Assembly: GCF_006402735.1 (NCBI RefSeq)
Contig: NZ_CP017174.1
Span: forward strand, 3,289,001 to 3,353,000
Length of the DNA: 64,000 nt
Origin: Myxococcus xanthus
GTDB lineage: Bacteria > Myxococcota > Myxococcia > Myxococcales > Myxococcaceae
Reading direction: 5' to 3'
Each line of letters opens with the position of its first letter. Positions within the stretch are counted from its first letter, which is position 1. Below the pieces are notes generated by a model that saw only the letters and a program-made list of their open reading frames with translations, did not search any database and had not been told where the DNA came from. Made by a program: the position numbers and the translations under genes. Below, in pieces: positions 28,329 to 42,544 of this stretch.

Positions 28329-29986
28329 GTGCTTCCCTGTTCCGATGTGTCTCCAAGTCCCTGGCCGCCGGTCTGCTGTTGATGGCGGGCCCGGCCCTGG
28401 CCACCCCGCCCAAGTCCTACCGTCAGGAGGTGGTGGTGGCCGGCTCCCACTTCCAGGGCGTCCACGGGCTCGCCGTGGATGGAAAGGGAAACCTGCTGGC
28501 CAGCAACCTGCTGGGCCAGTCGGTCCACGCCGTCAACCTGAGCACGGGCGTGGTGAGCACGCTCGTGGGGCCTCCGCTGGGCGGCGCGGATGACGTGGCG
28601 CTGGGGCCTGACGGTTCCATCTACTGGACGGGTTACTTCTCCGGCCAGCTGATGCGGCGCACCCCGGATGGGAAGACGCGCGTCATCGCCAGGAACCTGC
28701 CGGGCCTCAACTCGCTGGCCTTCCGCGGCGATGGCCGGCTCTACGTGACGCAGCTCGGACGGGGTGATGCGCTGTGGGAGGTGGACCCGACCGGGCGCAA
28801 GCCGCCCCGGAAGGTCATCGACGCGCCCGGTTATCTCAATGGCTTCGAGTTCGGCCCGGATGGCCGGCTGTATGGCCCGCTCATCCTCAAGGGGCAGATA
28901 GCCCGCGTGGACGTGGACACGGGCCTCATCGAGAAGGTGGCGGAAGGCTTCACGGTGCCCGTCGCCGTCAACTTCGACGCGCGCCGGGAGAACCTCTACG
29001 TCGTCGACGCGGCGACGGGTGAGCTGGTGCGGGTCCGTCTGCCGTCGGGTGCCAAGGAGGTCGTCGCGAAGCTGCCCACCGGGCTCGACAATCTGGCAGT
29101 GGGCCCGGATGACCAGGTGTACGTGTCCAACATGGTCGACAACGACATCCGCGTGGTGAATCCCGCCGATGGGGCCGTCCGCCTCCTGGTCGAATCTCGC
29201 TTGTCCGTGCCCTCGGGTATCGCCGTCGTGCCGGATGACCCCGAGGAGACACTGTACGTGGCGGATGTGTACGCCCTGCGCCAGGTGGGCGGGCGTGATG
29301 GCCGGGTGACCCAGACGACGCGGGTCCTCTTGTCGCAGCTGAACTTCCCCATGAACGTGAGCGTGACTGCCCGGCATGTCGTGCTGAGCACGGCCTATCT
29401 GGGCAGCCACAGCACCCTCCAGGTGTTGGACCGCGGCACGGGAGCGCTCCTGCGGACCATTCCCACTCCGAATGGCGCGCAGGGCGTGGTGGAGTTGGAG
29501 GACGGCACGTTGCTCGTCGCCGAGGCCGCCACGGGCCGGCTCGCTCGTGTGGATACCTCCGAGCCCGCCGTCACCACGGTGCTGGCGGAGAGGCTGGGTG
29601 GGCCCGTGGGACTCGCGGCCGACACCAAGGCGAACGAGCCTGCGGTGTATGTAACGGAGGTGCGTTCGGGGAAGGTGACCCGCGTGCGTCTGTCGGATGG
29701 GGCGCGGCGCACGGTGGCCACGGGCCTCAAGGCGCCCGAAGGCATCGCGCTGCATCCCGACGGTGGATTGATTGTCGCGGAGGTGGGCCGCAAGCGGCTG
29801 GTGCGCATCGACGCGGCCACGGGCCGGGTGACGGTGCTCGCCAGTGGCCTGTGCATCGGTCTGCCTGAGAGCGAGGGACTGCCACCTGGCTACATCCCCA
29901 CGGGCGTGGCGGTGGGCGCGTCGGGCACCCTCTACGTGACGTCCGACATCGAGAGCGCGCTCTACCGCTTCGTCCCCGTGCCTTGA
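28325..29986 (+). CDS. Secreted NHL/SMP-30-like beta-propeller protein
   Basis: A 553-aa protein with a signal peptide ([14 protein letters not shown]) and repeated units [50 protein letters not shown] and [15 protein letters not shown]; roughly two propellers. Similar folds include gluconolactonase/paraoxonase and Vgb-type proteins. It is coupled to the BVMO by ATGA; since BVMOs make lactones, a lactone-binding or hydrolysing role is an attractive inference, but metal ligands were not proven. Confidence 0.8.
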
Positions 29987-30002
29987 GCCTGTGCGGCCAC
30001 CG

Positions 30003-30386
30003 TCACACGGGGACTTCGAGGTTCATGGACAGACCCGCTTCGAACTCGGGCGCTTGCCGGAGCCGCTCCAGGACGATGCGGGTGCAGTGGAGCGTGACGA
30101 GGGGAATCGTCCCCGGTTCGCTGATCCACCGGACCGCGTCCATCAGGTGGTGGGCTTTCAGGAACGCGAGCACGGCGTCCCAGAAGCGGCGTCCCTCGTC
30201 GAGCGCGGCGTGGTAGGCGGACCGGCGGTCCGGGGCCGATGCCGGGATGGCATCGGCTCCACGCTTCTTTCGCGGCAAGGGCCGGTACGGCGCGGCGCTC
30301 TGCCGGGGCATGACGATGGCTTCAATCCACATCGCGTCACCCTCCACACTCCCGGTCCTCGGGTGGGTCTGGGGATTATCGGACAT
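30003..30386 (-). CDS. Hypothetical protein, about 127 aa
   Basis: Not recognised. The likely start is 30386 (MSDNPQTHPR); the frame stays open further upstream but composition there is poorer, and MWIEAIVMPR at 30332 is another possible start. The C-terminal half (RRFWDAVLAFLKAHHLMDAVRWI, TRIVLERLRQAP) looks helical and well-formed. No signal peptide or membrane segment and no good RBS. It converges with the propeller gene. Confidence 0.5.
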   Translation of the reverse strand: MSDNPQTHPRTGSVEGDAMWIEAIVMPRQSAAPYRPLPRKKRGADAIPASAPDRRSAYHAALDEGRRFWDAVLAFLKAHHLMDAVRWISEPGTIPLVTLHCTRIVLERLRQAPEFEAGLSMNLEVPV

Positions 30387-30635
30387 GGCGCGTGCAGGTT
30401 GCGCCCCCTTCAGCTCGCCCTCAAGGGTGGGGCCCACTTGCCCCCATGGCATGCGTTGCCTGCTTCGGGGCTCAAGGCTCGCTCGCACTTCAGGCGTGAC
30501 AGTGCGCGCACGTCTGCTTGCCTGCTGGGGTGCGCTACGCCAACTGCTTGAAGTTGCAGGAGCGCCTGTCAGGTGACGCGGTGGTGTGCTCCGGGCCGCC
30601 TACCGTCCGTGCAACCACATCCTACCTTGTGAGGC

Positions 30636-31832
30636 ATGAAGGCATCTCGTCGGCAGCTCCCCGTCTATGTTCCGCCGCGGACGGTCTGGGTCGTCGGAAC
30701 GCAGGTCCTGCTGCTTATCCTGTGCTGGGCCGCGCTCCGGGCGCTGTACCCGGTGCTCACGCTGCTGGCTGTCGTGCTGCTGCTCTCCATCGCGCTGAGT
30801 CCGCTGGTGCGCAGGCTGACGCAGTGGGGGCTTCCTCGCGGCGCGGCTGTGGCCATCGTGGCGCTGGCGCTGTTGGGGATGATGGGTGTCCTGGTGGGCT
30901 CGTTGGTGCCCATGCTCATCCACCAGCTCCAGGGCCTGGTCCAGTCGATGCCCGCCATGCTTGAACGGCTCGCGCAGTCCCACTGGGTGGAGGAGCTGAG
31001 CGCGCGTTATGGCGTGCAGGTCCAGGCGGAGGACCTCATCCGCTTCGAGCCCTCGGACGTCGCGGGCCGCCTCATCAATGTCCTGTCGTCGACGCTGGGC
31101 CTGGTGGCGGGGGGCATCACCGTGGTGGTCCTCACGGTGTTCAGCCTGTTGTTCGGTGAAGACCTCTACGAGAGCGGCATCCAGTGGGTATCGCCGCGCC
31201 GCCAGCCTCGCGTGCGGTTGCTCATGTCCCGGATGCGCAAGGCCGTGGCCAACTACCTGGCGGGGACCCTGCTGGTGATGACCATTGGCGGAACGGTCGC
31301 CGCCACCATGGCGATCATCCAGGGCGTGCCGTACTTCCTGCCGCTGGGATTGATGGTGATGATGATGGGCGTCATTCCCTACCTGGGCAGCATCGTCAGC
31401 GCGGTGCTGGTGGGCGTCATCACCCTGGCCGCGGTGGGCCTCAAGGATGCGCTCATCGCGGTGGCCGTGTTCATCGTGTACCAGCAGATTGAGTCCAACG
31501 TGCTGGGCCCGATGATTCAGCGGAGGGCCATCAAGATGAACCCGCTGCTCATCTCCATCGTGGTGCTCTGCGGCGGCGCGGTGGCGGGGCTGCCCGGCGT
31601 CGTCCTGGCCGTGCCGCTGGCCGCGGCGGCGCAGGTGCTGGTGCAGGAGGTGCTGGGGCTTCGCCAGGAAGCGTGGCAGCGCAGCCATCGGTTGGAGGAC
31701 TCGAAGCGGGAGCCGGGCCGAGGCGCAGTGGAGGAAGGGTTGCTCTTCGCGGGCCCCATGGCGGGACCACGTCCGTCAGCGCCGCCGAGCAGAGAGCCAC
31801 CACCGCCGCCGGACACTCCCTCGGCGCACTGA
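30636..31832 (+). CDS. AI-2E (PerM/TqsA) family transporter
   Basis: A 398-aa integral membrane protein with about eight transmembrane helices: an N-terminal pair (about 20-65), a soluble helical loop (about 95-150), and a C-terminal bundle with the conserved YFLPLGLMVMMMGVIPYLGS, VYQQIESNVLGPMIQ and GGAVAGLPGVVLAVPLAAA blocks. Members include AI-2 exporters and Na+/H+ antiporters; substrate unknown. GTGAGG lies just before the ATG. A strong hairpin follows its stop. Confidence 0.93.
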   Translation: MKASRRQLPVYVPPRTVWVVGTQVLLLILCWAALRALYPVLTLLAVVLLLSIALSPLVRRLTQWGLPRGAAVAIVALALLGMMGVLVGSLVPMLIHQLQGLVQSMPAMLERLAQSHWVEELSARYGVQVQAEDLIRFEPSDVAGRLINVLSSTLGLVAGGITVVVLTVFSLLFGEDLYESGIQWVSPRRQPRVRLLMSRMRKAVANYLAGTLLVMTIGGTVAATMAIIQGVPYFLPLGLMVMMMGVIPYLGSIVSAVLVGVITLAAVGLKDALIAVAVFIVYQQIESNVLGPMIQRRAIKMNPLLISIVVLCGGAVAGLPGVVLAVPLAAAAQVLVQEVLGLRQEAWQRSHRLEDSKREPGRGAVEEGLLFAGPMAGPRPSAPPSREPPPPPDTPSAH

Positions 31833-31843
31833 GCGCGAAAGCA

Positions 31844-31877
31844 GAAGGGCCTCCAGACATCGACCCGGAGGCCCTTC
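31844..31877. terminator. Bidirectional hairpin terminator
   Basis: GAAGGGCCTCC (31844-31854) and GGAGGCCCTTC (31867-31877) form a perfect 11-bp stem with a 12-nt loop. It sits in the 86-bp gap between the convergent permease and metallopeptidase genes, 12 bp after the permease stop. It can serve both strands. Confidence 0.8.
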
Positions 31878-31918
31878 GCGTTCATTCCGCCGTCACGCCG
31901 GGTGACGGGGTTCGTTCA

Positions 31919-35482
<3,564 letters not shown>

Positions 35483-35738
35483 GCGTTTCTCCTCTGCGGA
35501 CCCGCGGAGGCACATGCCCTCGCGGTGGCTCCTGCACGGAGCACGTCAACGCCCATACCGGGTGTGAAATTAAATCTGAATACGTGGGATTCCGTTCGCT
35601 ATTCCCGAAGAAAGTTTTGCAAGAATAACGGGACTTAGAAGTGTTCACTGGTGGCGTGCCTGGCGTTCGAACCGCCGTGCACGAACCGGGCTGTCATCCC
35701 GCGGGATTGAAGTTTTCCCATGAGGGCGCGAATCGCCT
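35483..35738. other. AT-richer intergenic region upstream of the metallopeptidase gene
   Basis: About 255 bp without a credible gene. It is clearly richer in A/T (for example around 35565-35640) than its surroundings and must hold the promoter and 5' leader of the metallopeptidase on the minus strand. No confident -35/-10 pair or operator was identified. Confidence 0.5.
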
Positions 35739-37241
35739 TCAGTCTGGCCAGATGCGCACCCAGTCATCCTGGATGAGCTTGCCGCTGGAGCGGTCGGTGC
35801 TCCCGCTGGCCATGAAGCGCCGGGGCGCGGTCAGCGCGAGCACGCTGGCCTCCACCCAGAAGAAGAGCAACGCGGCGGCGGCGACGGCGGGCAGCCGCGT
35901 GGCCCACCGCTGAGCGGAGGCGCGTGTGGCGAGCACCACGAGCGGAAGCAACAGCAACGGGATGAGCGCGGGAAAGACGGCGAGCAGGCCGCGCGTGTAG
36001 CCGAAGAAGGCGACGGTGATGAGGGCCCGATGCAGCAGCACCGCGGTGAACAGCGCGAAGCCGCGCCACGCGGGCCGCAAGGACAGCGCGGCGCCCGCGA
36101 GCAGCAGCAGGGTGAGCGGCCACTTCAGCCACGCGCTCTCCGGCACGAAGACGTCCACGGGGGCCCGGGCGCCGTTCAGTCCCGCGGGCAGGTTGGAGGC
36201 CCCCAGACCCAGCCGGAAGCCGTCCAGCCAGCGGTCCAGCTTGGCCAACCACAGACGCGCCGCGTCCGCCGGGTAATCCCGCATCCACGCGAGCCCCTCC
36301 GCGTACCCGTGCAGCAGCAGGTGTCGCTGGGCGGAGTTGGCCACGTCCAGAAAGCCCTCCTGGCCCATCTGGTTGACGCTGTCGGGCGTGAAGCCCCCGG
36401 TGGCCGCGGCGTGGTTCGCCATGGCGAAGTTGATGGGGCCGTACACGGTGACGGGGGCCAGCACGGGCAGCGGCTCCAGGTGCGGCGTCCGGGCGTTGAG
36501 CTCGCGCAGCACGCGCGCGTTGTGGATTGCCCAGGGGGCCAGCACGACGGCGGTGACGAGCAGGGCCGCGCCCCAGCGCAGCGCCAGTGTCCGCGCGGGC
36601 ATGGCGCCTCGGTAGAGCCAGGCCCAGGCGAGGAGGAAGGGCCAGAGGTACAGGTGCTCGGCGCGGGTGAGCGAGCCCAGGCCCATGACGGCGCCCAGCA
36701 GCACGGCGCCCGTCCACGTGGGGCCCGCGCGGTGCTGGAGCATCAGCGCGCAGGTGGCCGAGAGGAAGAAGACGTAGAGCACTTCGTTGCTGTACGTGGT
36801 GGACAGCACCAGCCAGCCGAAGCTGCACGCGAAGAGGGCGGCGCCCAGCAGGCTCCAGCCGGTGCCCAGCACCTTGCGCCACCACCACCCCGTGAAGGCG
36901 ACCGTGCCCGCGTTCAGCAGCGCCAGCGCGAGCTTGTACGGGTAGGCGCTGCCCTGCGGCGGGCCCAGCACGCGGTAGAGCAGCCCCAGGAGCCAGGGGA
37001 ACAGGGGCGGGTGGTAGGGCAGGGTGGCGGGCCCGGTGTGCCCCCGCGCGAGGTCGGCGGCGTAGGCATGGAAGAAGCGCGCGTCGCCGTAGAAGAAGAT
37101 GGAGAAGGGCCAGGTCCGGTCGGGCGACGCCTGCAGGTAGAGCCAGCGCAGCAGCAGGCTGAGGCTGAAAGTCACGGCGGCGCCCAGGGCCACCGGGTGC
37201 CGCCGACACAGCTCGCTCACAGCGGTGAAGCGCCTGCGCAT
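35739..37241 (-). CDS. GT39/ArnT-like integral membrane glycosyltransferase
   Basis: A 500-aa polytopic protein. The first periplasmic loop has FYGDARFFHAYAADLARG with an acidic residue where GT-C enzymes place their catalytic Asp/Glu, followed by PYHPPLFPWLLGLLYRVLG, typical of PMT/ArnT family members. About ten or more hydrophobic helices follow. It would transfer sugar from a polyprenyl carrier to lipid, protein or polysaccharide outside the inner membrane. Acceptor unknown; neighbours give no polysaccharide operon context. Confidence 0.85.
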   Translation of the reverse strand: MRRRFTAVSELCRRHPVALGAAVTFSLSLLLRWLYLQASPDRTWPFSIFFYGDARFFHAYAADLARGHTGPATLPYHPPLFPWLLGLLYRVLGPPQGSAYPYKLALALLNAGTVAFTGWWWRKVLGTGWSLLGAALFACSFGWLVLSTTYSNEVLYVFFLSATCALMLQHRAGPTWTGAVLLGAVMGLGSLTRAEHLYLWPFLLAWAWLYRGAMPARTLALRWGAALLVTAVVLAPWAIHNARVLRELNARTPHLEPLPVLAPVTVYGPINFAMANHAAATGGFTPDSVNQMGQEGFLDVANSAQRHLLLHGYAEGLAWMRDYPADAARLWLAKLDRWLDGFRLGLGASNLPAGLNGARAPVDVFVPESAWLKWPLTLLLLAGAALSLRPAWRGFALFTAVLLHRALITVAFFGYTRGLLAVFPALIPLLLLPLVVLATRASAQRWATRLPAVAAAALLFFWVEASVLALTAPRRFMASGSTDRSSGKLIQDDWVRIWPD

Positions 37242-37304
37242 GCCACCCCCCGGACGCGTTGCCCGCCACCTTAGCCAGGCGCGAGCGCGGCGGCCAGGCG
37301 GCGC

Positions 37305-37868
37305 TCAGCTCCGCAGGGGCGGCTTGCCCTGGTGCGCCACCAGCAGGTCATGCATGTCGTTGGCGTGCTCCTCCTCCTTGGCGAGGATGTCCTCCATCAT
37401 CCGGCGCGTCGTCGGGTCATGGTTGGCGAAGTAGCGCACCATCTCCTGGTACGTCTGGATGGCAATGCGCTCGGCGATGAGGTTCTCCTTGATCATGTCC
37501 ACCAGGTTCTGCCCTTCGGCGTACTGGCTGGCGCTGCGGGTCAGCAGACCTTCGGGATTGAAGTCCGCCTTGCCTCCGAGCTGGTTGATGCGCTCGGCGA
37601 TGCGAAGCGCATGCTGCTGCTCCTCGCGGGCGTGCTCTCCAAACTCGTCCTTCACGGACTCGCTCTGGATGCCCACCGCGGCGACGTAGTGGTAGGTGTA
37701 GCGCAGCACGCAGACGATTTCCGTCGCCAGCGCGTCGTTGAGCAGTTTGATGGTGGCGTTGACGTCGCCCTCGTAGTCCTCGGTGATGGCGCCTTCCTCC
37801 AGGTGCTCCCGGGCGCGGCGGCGAATCTCGGTGATGTCCGTGAGGAAGGGCTGCTGGGCTTCGGCCAT
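37305..37868 (-). CDS. Ferritin-like/bacterioferritin-type diiron protein
   Basis: A 187-aa four-helix protein. Diiron ligand patterns are visible: NDALATEIVCVLRYTYHY, EHAREEQQHALRIAERI, ENLIAERIAIQTYQEMV and KEEEHANDMHDLL (paired Glu plus ExxH). It is expected to oxidise and store iron or protect from peroxide. The start at 37868 (MAEAQQ) has GGGGGAG upstream; the longer frame lacks a signal. A small stem GTCCGCC/GGCGGAC (37944-37970) lies in its upstream region. Confidence 0.88.
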   Translation of the reverse strand: MAEAQQPFLTDITEIRRRAREHLEEGAITEDYEGDVNATIKLLNDALATEIVCVLRYTYHYVAAVGIQSESVKDEFGEHAREEQQHALRIAERINQLGGKADFNPEGLLTRSASQYAEGQNLVDMIKENLIAERIAIQTYQEMVRYFANHDPTTRRMMEDILAKEEEHANDMHDLLVAHQGKPPLRS

Positions 37869-38115
37869 GGTGCTCCCCCTGTTCTGGGCCTCGCGCAAAG
37901 GTAGGAAGGGCGGGGCGAGTCGCAGCCACCCACGGGAGGAACGGTCCGCCACCACGCCCCGGGGGCGGACGAGGGCTCGGGGACTTCTTCCGGGCTTTCA
38001 GAAAAACGACGAACTTCCACGCGTCGGTGGCAGGCTGCACGCGTTCGTTTCCTAGACTCGGCCGCCGCGGCAGTCGCCCGGCCGGTCTGTCTTGACGCCC
38101 GGCATGGAGGGAAGT

Positions 38116-39711
38116 GTGTCCCACGCAGGTGAACAGTCCATCCTGGCCATCGACCTCGGGACGTCCGCCGTCAAGGTGGCGGCCGTCACGCTGAGGGGAC
38201 GGATTCTGGGCGGTGACGTGGAGCCGCTGGAGTTGTCCCTGCTCCCGGATGGGGGCGCCGAGCAGCAGCCGGAGGCGTGGTGGCGCGCCATCGTCCTGGC
38301 GACGCGGCGCCTGCTGGCCTCCGGGGCCGTGCGCGCGGAGGACGTCATCGGCGTCAACTGCAGCTCGCAGTGGTCCGGCACCGTCGCGGTGGACGAGTCC
38401 GGCACGCCCGTGTGCCCCGCGCTCATCTGGATGGACTCGCGCGGAGCGCCGGACGTGAAGCGCGCGGTGGGCGGCTTCCTCTCCGTAGAGGGTTACGACG
38501 TCCGCCGCCTGATGACGTGGATTCGCCTGTCGGGCGGAGTGCCCAGCCTGTCGGGCAAGGACCCGGTGGGCCACATCCTCTACCTGCGGCGCGCGCGCCC
38601 GGACGTGTACCGCCGGACGTACAAGTTCCTGGAGCCGAAGGACTGGCTCAACTTGAAGCTGAGTGGCCGCTGCGCCGCCTCGTATGACTCCATCACCCTG
38701 CACTGGGTGACGGACAACCGCGCGCTGGGCCGCATCGCCTATGACGACCGGCTGCTGAAGCTGGCGGGGCTCGAGCGGGAGACGCTCCCGGACCTGGTCC
38801 CTGCCTCCTCGGTATTGGGGCCGCTCCAGGCGCAGGCCGCGAGCGAGCTGGGCCTGCGTGAGGACGTGCAGGTGGTGACGGGCGCGCCGGACATCCTCGC
38901 CGCCGCCGTGGGCTCTGGGGCAGTGGGGGACTTCGAGCCCCACCTGTGCGTGGGCACCTCGTCGTGGCTGTGCTGTCACGTGCCCTACAAGAAGACGGAC
39001 CTCTTCCACCAGATGGCGTCCCTGCCGTCCGCCCTGCCCGGGCGCTACCTGCTGGCCAACGAGCAGGAGTCCGCCGGCATCTGCCTCACCTTCCTCAAGG
39101 ACAACATCCTCTATGGCCGGGACGCGGAGGCGGGCACGAGCGGTGACGCGCCGGATCTCTACCGGGTGATGGAGGCGCAGGCGGGCAACGTCCCCGCGGG
39201 CAGCGACCAGCTCATCTTCCTGCCCTGGCTCAACGGCGAGCGCAGTCCGGTGGACGACAAGTCGCTGCGTGGCGGCTTCTTCAACCAGTCCCTGAAGACG
39301 ACGCGGGCGCACATGGTCCGGGCGGTGATGGAGGGCGTGGCCTACAACTCGCGCTGGCTCTTCACCTATGTGGAGCAGTTCGTGGGCCGGCGGTTGGACT
39401 CGCTGCGCATCATCGGCGGCGGGGCCCGCTCCGCGCTGTGGTGCCAGATTCACGCGGACGTGCTGGGCCGCGTGGTGCAGCAGGTGGATGAGCCGGTGCT
39501 CGCCAATGCACGAGGCGCCGCGTTCCAGGCCGCGGTGGCGCTGGGGCGGCTGACGGTGGAGGAGATTCCCTCGCTCGTGCCGGTCGCCCGCACCTTTCAT
39601 CCGGATTCGAAGAACGCGGCGCTCTACGACGAGCTGTTTCGCGAGTTCGTCAACATCTACAAACACAACAAGGCCATCTTCGCGCGGCTCAATCGCGCGC
39701 GAAGCGCCTGA
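38116..39711 (+). CDS. FGGY-family carbohydrate kinase
   Basis: About 531 aa, normal FGGY length. The first ATPase-fold phosphate motif is [13 protein letters not shown], then NCSSQWSG and LIWMDSRGA; the second domain has the phosphate-2 region [13 protein letters not shown] and the adenosine motif [15 protein letters not shown]. Similar to xylulokinase-like members, but the sugar is unknown. The GTG at 38116 with GGAGG 5 nt upstream is preferred; an in-frame ATG lies at 38104. It ends 17 bp before a sphingosine-phosphate-lyase-like gene, so one operon is likely. Confidence 0.9.
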   Translation: MSHAGEQSILAIDLGTSAVKVAAVTLRGRILGGDVEPLELSLLPDGGAEQQPEAWWRAIVLATRRLLASGAVRAEDVIGVNCSSQWSGTVAVDESGTPVCPALIWMDSRGAPDVKRAVGGFLSVEGYDVRRLMTWIRLSGGVPSLSGKDPVGHILYLRRARPDVYRRTYKFLEPKDWLNLKLSGRCAASYDSITLHWVTDNRALGRIAYDDRLLKLAGLERETLPDLVPASSVLGPLQAQAASELGLREDVQVVTGAPDILAAAVGSGAVGDFEPHLCVGTSSWLCCHVPYKKTDLFHQMASLPSALPGRYLLANEQESAGICLTFLKDNILYGRDAEAGTSGDAPDLYRVMEAQAGNVPAGSDQLIFLPWLNGERSPVDDKSLRGGFFNQSLKTTRAHMVRAVMEGVAYNSRWLFTYVEQFVGRRLDSLRIIGGGARSALWCQIHADVLGRVVQQVDEPVLANARGAAFQAAVALGRLTVEEIPSLVPVARTFHPDSKNAALYDELFREFVNIYKHNKAIFARLNRARSA

Positions 39712-39728
39712 ACCCCCAGGAGTTCGCC

Positions 39729-41258
39729 ATGGCACTTCCAGACCTGAAGGCGCTGAGCCTGCTCAACCACGTCCCGCCGCGGCTGCTGTCCGCGGCGGAG
39801 CGCTATCTCAAGGCGGTTCCGGGCGTGAAGGGCCTGCTCAACCGGGAGACGGGCTCGCTGCTGTCCGAGTTGGAGAGCGGCCTCAAGCCCTACCGCGGGA
39901 AGATGCAGTCGTTCGACCACCTGCCGCCGACGGGGCGCCCGCGCGAGGACGTGCTGCGCGAGCTCCAGGCCCTGGAGTCGCAGGAGGAGTACCGTTGGCG
40001 CGAGGGCCGCGTGTCCGGCGGCGTGTACAACGGTGACGCGGAGCACATCGCGTTCCTCAACCGCGTCTATGCGCTGCATTCGCAGAGCAACCCGCTGCAC
40101 GCCGACCTGTGGCCCAGCGCCACCAAGTTCGAGGCGGAGGTGGTGGCGATGACGGCCAGCATGCTCGGCGCGGACGTGGCGAACGTGGGGCAGCCGGAGG
40201 AGGCGCGCATCTGCGGGGCCATGTCGTCCGGTGGCACCGAGAGCATCATGCTGGCGATGAAGACGTACCGGGACTGGGCCCGGGACACCAAGGGCATCAC
40301 CAGGCCGGAGATGGTGGCGCCCGCCAGCGCGCACCCGGCCTTCGACAAGGCGGCGCACTACTTCGGCATCAAGATGGTGCGGGTGCCGGTGGGCCCGGAC
40401 TACCGCGCGGACGTGGCCGCCATGCGCAAGGCCATCAACCGCAACACCATTGTCCTCATCGGCTCGGCGCCCGGCTTTCCGCACGGTGTCATCGACCCCA
40501 TCGAGGCGCTGTCCGAGATTGCGCGCAAGAAGCGCATCGGCTTCCACACCGACGCGTGCCTGGGCGGCTTCGTGCTGCCCTTCGCCATGAAGCTGGGCTA
40601 CGACGTTCCGCCCTTCGACTTCCGCCTGCCGGGCGTGACGTCCATGTCCGTGGACACACACAAGTTCGGCTATGCGGCCAAGGGGTCCTCGGTGGTGTTG
40701 TACCGGGGCACGGAGCTGCGCTCGCACCAGTACTTCACGGCGACGGACTGGCCCGGTGGCATCTACTTCTCGCCCACCTTCTCCGGCAGCCGGCCGGGCG
40801 CGCTCATCGCCTCGGCGTGGGCCGCGTTGGTGAGCATGGGGGAGCAGGGTTACCTGGACGCCACCCGGCACATCCTGGAGACGGCGGCGGCCATCAAGAA
40901 GGGCATCCGCGACATCCCGGAGCTGCACGTGCTGGGTGACCCGCTGTTCGTCATCGCCTTCGGTTCGGAGTCCCTGGACATCTTCCAGGTGATGGAGCGG
41001 ATGAGCGAGCACGGGTGGAACCTCAACGGCCTGCACAAGCCGTCCGCCGTCCACCTGTGCGTCACGCTGCGCCACACGCAGCCCGGCGTCGCGGAGCAGT
41101 TCCTGGTCGACCTGCGCGACGCCGTGGACTACGTGAAGTCCCACCCCAGCGCGAAGGGGACGATGGCGCCCGTGTACGGCATGGCGGCCTCCGTGCCCTT
41201 CCGCGGTCTGGTGAGCGACCTGCTCAAGAAGTACATGGACCTGCTCTACAAGGTCTGA
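39729..41258 (+). CDS. PLP-dependent lyase of the sphingosine-1-phosphate lyase/group II decarboxylase type
   Basis: A 509-aa fold-type I PLP enzyme. Substrate/PLP regions are [28 protein letters not shown] and HTDACLGGF, and the Schiff-base lysine is K312 in [15 protein letters not shown]. The YNG...NPLHAD...SGGTES pattern is closest to eukaryotic sphingosine-1-phosphate lyase. It would cleave a phosphorylated amino-alcohol into an aldehyde and phosphoethanolamine, or act as a decarboxylase on an unknown substrate. It is operonic with the FGGY kinase. Its 3' end overlaps the convergent TIGR02270 gene by 13 bp. Confidence 0.88.
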   Translation: MALPDLKALSLLNHVPPRLLSAAERYLKAVPGVKGLLNRETGSLLSELESGLKPYRGKMQSFDHLPPTGRPREDVLRELQALESQEEYRWREGRVSGGVYNGDAEHIAFLNRVYALHSQSNPLHADLWPSATKFEAEVVAMTASMLGADVANVGQPEEARICGAMSSGGTESIMLAMKTYRDWARDTKGITRPEMVAPASAHPAFDKAAHYFGIKMVRVPVGPDYRADVAAMRKAINRNTIVLIGSAPGFPHGVIDPIEALSEIARKKRIGFHTDACLGGFVLPFAMKLGYDVPPFDFRLPGVTSMSVDTHKFGYAAKGSSVVLYRGTELRSHQYFTATDWPGGIYFSPTFSGSRPGALIASAWAALVSMGEQGYLDATRHILETAAAIKKGIRDIPELHVLGDPLFVIAFGSESLDIFQVMERMSEHGWNLNGLHKPSAVHLCVTLRHTQPGVAEQFLVDLRDAVDYVKSHPSAKGTMAPVYGMAASVPFRGLVSDLLKKYMDLLYKV

Positions 41259-42538
41259 ACGAAGTCCGAATAGGGCTGGGCGGGATGGGAGATGGATGCT
41301 GGGCGCAGCCGCGAGAGCTGCGCCCATTGCTCCTGGGCGAAGCCATCAGGATTCAGTCGGACGGCCCCCTTGCTGCGAATGGTGACATTCAGAGCAAGGG
41401 CAGGCCGCCGTAACATGGGCGCCTGTTGCAGTGCCTCCAGTATCAGTGCGGCGGTCATCGGTTGTCCGTGTAGATAGCGCGTGCCCGGCATGAAGCGCTT
41501 TCGCTGCTCCCTCCACCAGGCCTCAATGGCCTCGTGGTCGGGGAATGGCAGTTCGTCCTCGGGCGCCGGGACGAGCGGGGCATCGTCCTCATCCCCCTCA
41601 TTGTCTGGTGCCTCCCGACGGAAGGGTCCTTCCACGACCAGGCCCGTGATGGTGGAGATGGCTTCGGCCGCGAGGTGGGCCACCTTTGGATTTCGCAAGA
41701 AGGGGAGGCAGGCCTCGACGGCCGCCGGACTCCCGCTGGTTCCCAGTGCCCGGAGCACGTCCCCCTGGAGTTCGGGCGCACCCAGCGCCTTCGTCAGCAT
41801 CTCGATGTCCTTGGGTTGGCCTCCCATCGCCACGAGGAGTGCAGCTCGCGCCATGGCCGGTGCGCGGGCATCGACGAAGTGCCTGCAGGCGCTCCATGCC
41901 GCACGTCGGCCCAGCAACAGCCCCGCGACGAGCGCGGCGTCGCGGACGGACGCGTCGGGCGAGTCCAGGGGGCGCGCCATCGCCGCAGTGTCGAGTGGCG
42001 ACAGCCAGCGGCCCACCGCGCGCAGAGCGGCGGCCTGGAGCCGGGGGACGGCGCTGGACAAGAACGGTTTCAGTTCGACACGGGGATGCGGCTGCCGGAG
42101 GCTCACGGCATCGAGCGCGGTGGCAAGTACGGACGCGGGGGCCGTGCCTTCCGTCAATATCTTCTCCAGCCGTGCCGTGAGGGCCTCGCCCCCTCCCAGT
42201 TCCAGCACGCGGCGGATGCAGGACTGTCGCTGCTCCGAAGCCTCGTCAAAGCCATCCAGCAGCGTGTCGAGATGCGCCGCCATCGAATCCGACAGCAACG
42301 TGAAGGCAGCGGTACAAAAGAGGCCGGCCTCCTCTTCTTCGAGCGCGGGTCGCAGCAGCCGCTCAATGGCGAGCGCTCCGCCCTCGCGCAGGCCTTCCAC
42401 GTGCGCCAGCAATCGCTCCTCAGGCCCGTCGATGACCTCTCGCAGCACGTACCGATGCGAGCGTAGCGAACGTTCCCACTGTCCCCAGAGAAAGGCTGCT
42501 TCGTTGAGATGCTCTTCGAGGATGTCCCAGAGAATCAT
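41246..42538 (-). CDS. TIGR02270 family protein (HEAT-like)
   Basis: About 430 aa. It opens [22 protein letters not shown] and continues with repeated helical HEAT-like hairpins ([35 protein letters not shown]) and an acidic tail, matching TIGR02270 proteins found near type VI secretion/PAAR toxin loci. Exact function unknown. The ATG at 42538 follows TAGGTGTCC; a GTG at 42544 directly abutting the DUF6484 stop is the alternative. It is the last gene of the toxin-immunity transcript. Confidence 0.8.
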   Translation of the reverse strand: MILWDILEEHLNEAAFLWGQWERSLRSHRYVLREVIDGPEERLLAHVEGLREGGALAIERLLRPALEEEEAGLFCTAAFTLLSDSMAAHLDTLLDGFDEASEQRQSCIRRVLELGGGEALTARLEKILTEGTAPASVLATALDAVSLRQPHPRVELKPFLSSAVPRLQAAALRAVGRWLSPLDTAAMARPLDSPDASVRDAALVAGLLLGRRAAWSACRHFVDARAPAMARAALLVAMGGQPKDIEMLTKALGAPELQGDVLRALGTSGSPAAVEACLPFLRNPKVAHLAAEAISTITGLVVEGPFRREAPDNEGDEDDAPLVPAPEDELPFPDHEAIEAWWREQRKRFMPGTRYLHGQPMTAALILEALQQAPMLRRPALALNVTIRSKGAVRLNPDGFAQEQWAQLSRLRPASISHPAQPYSDFVQTL

Positions 42539-42544
42539 GGACAC

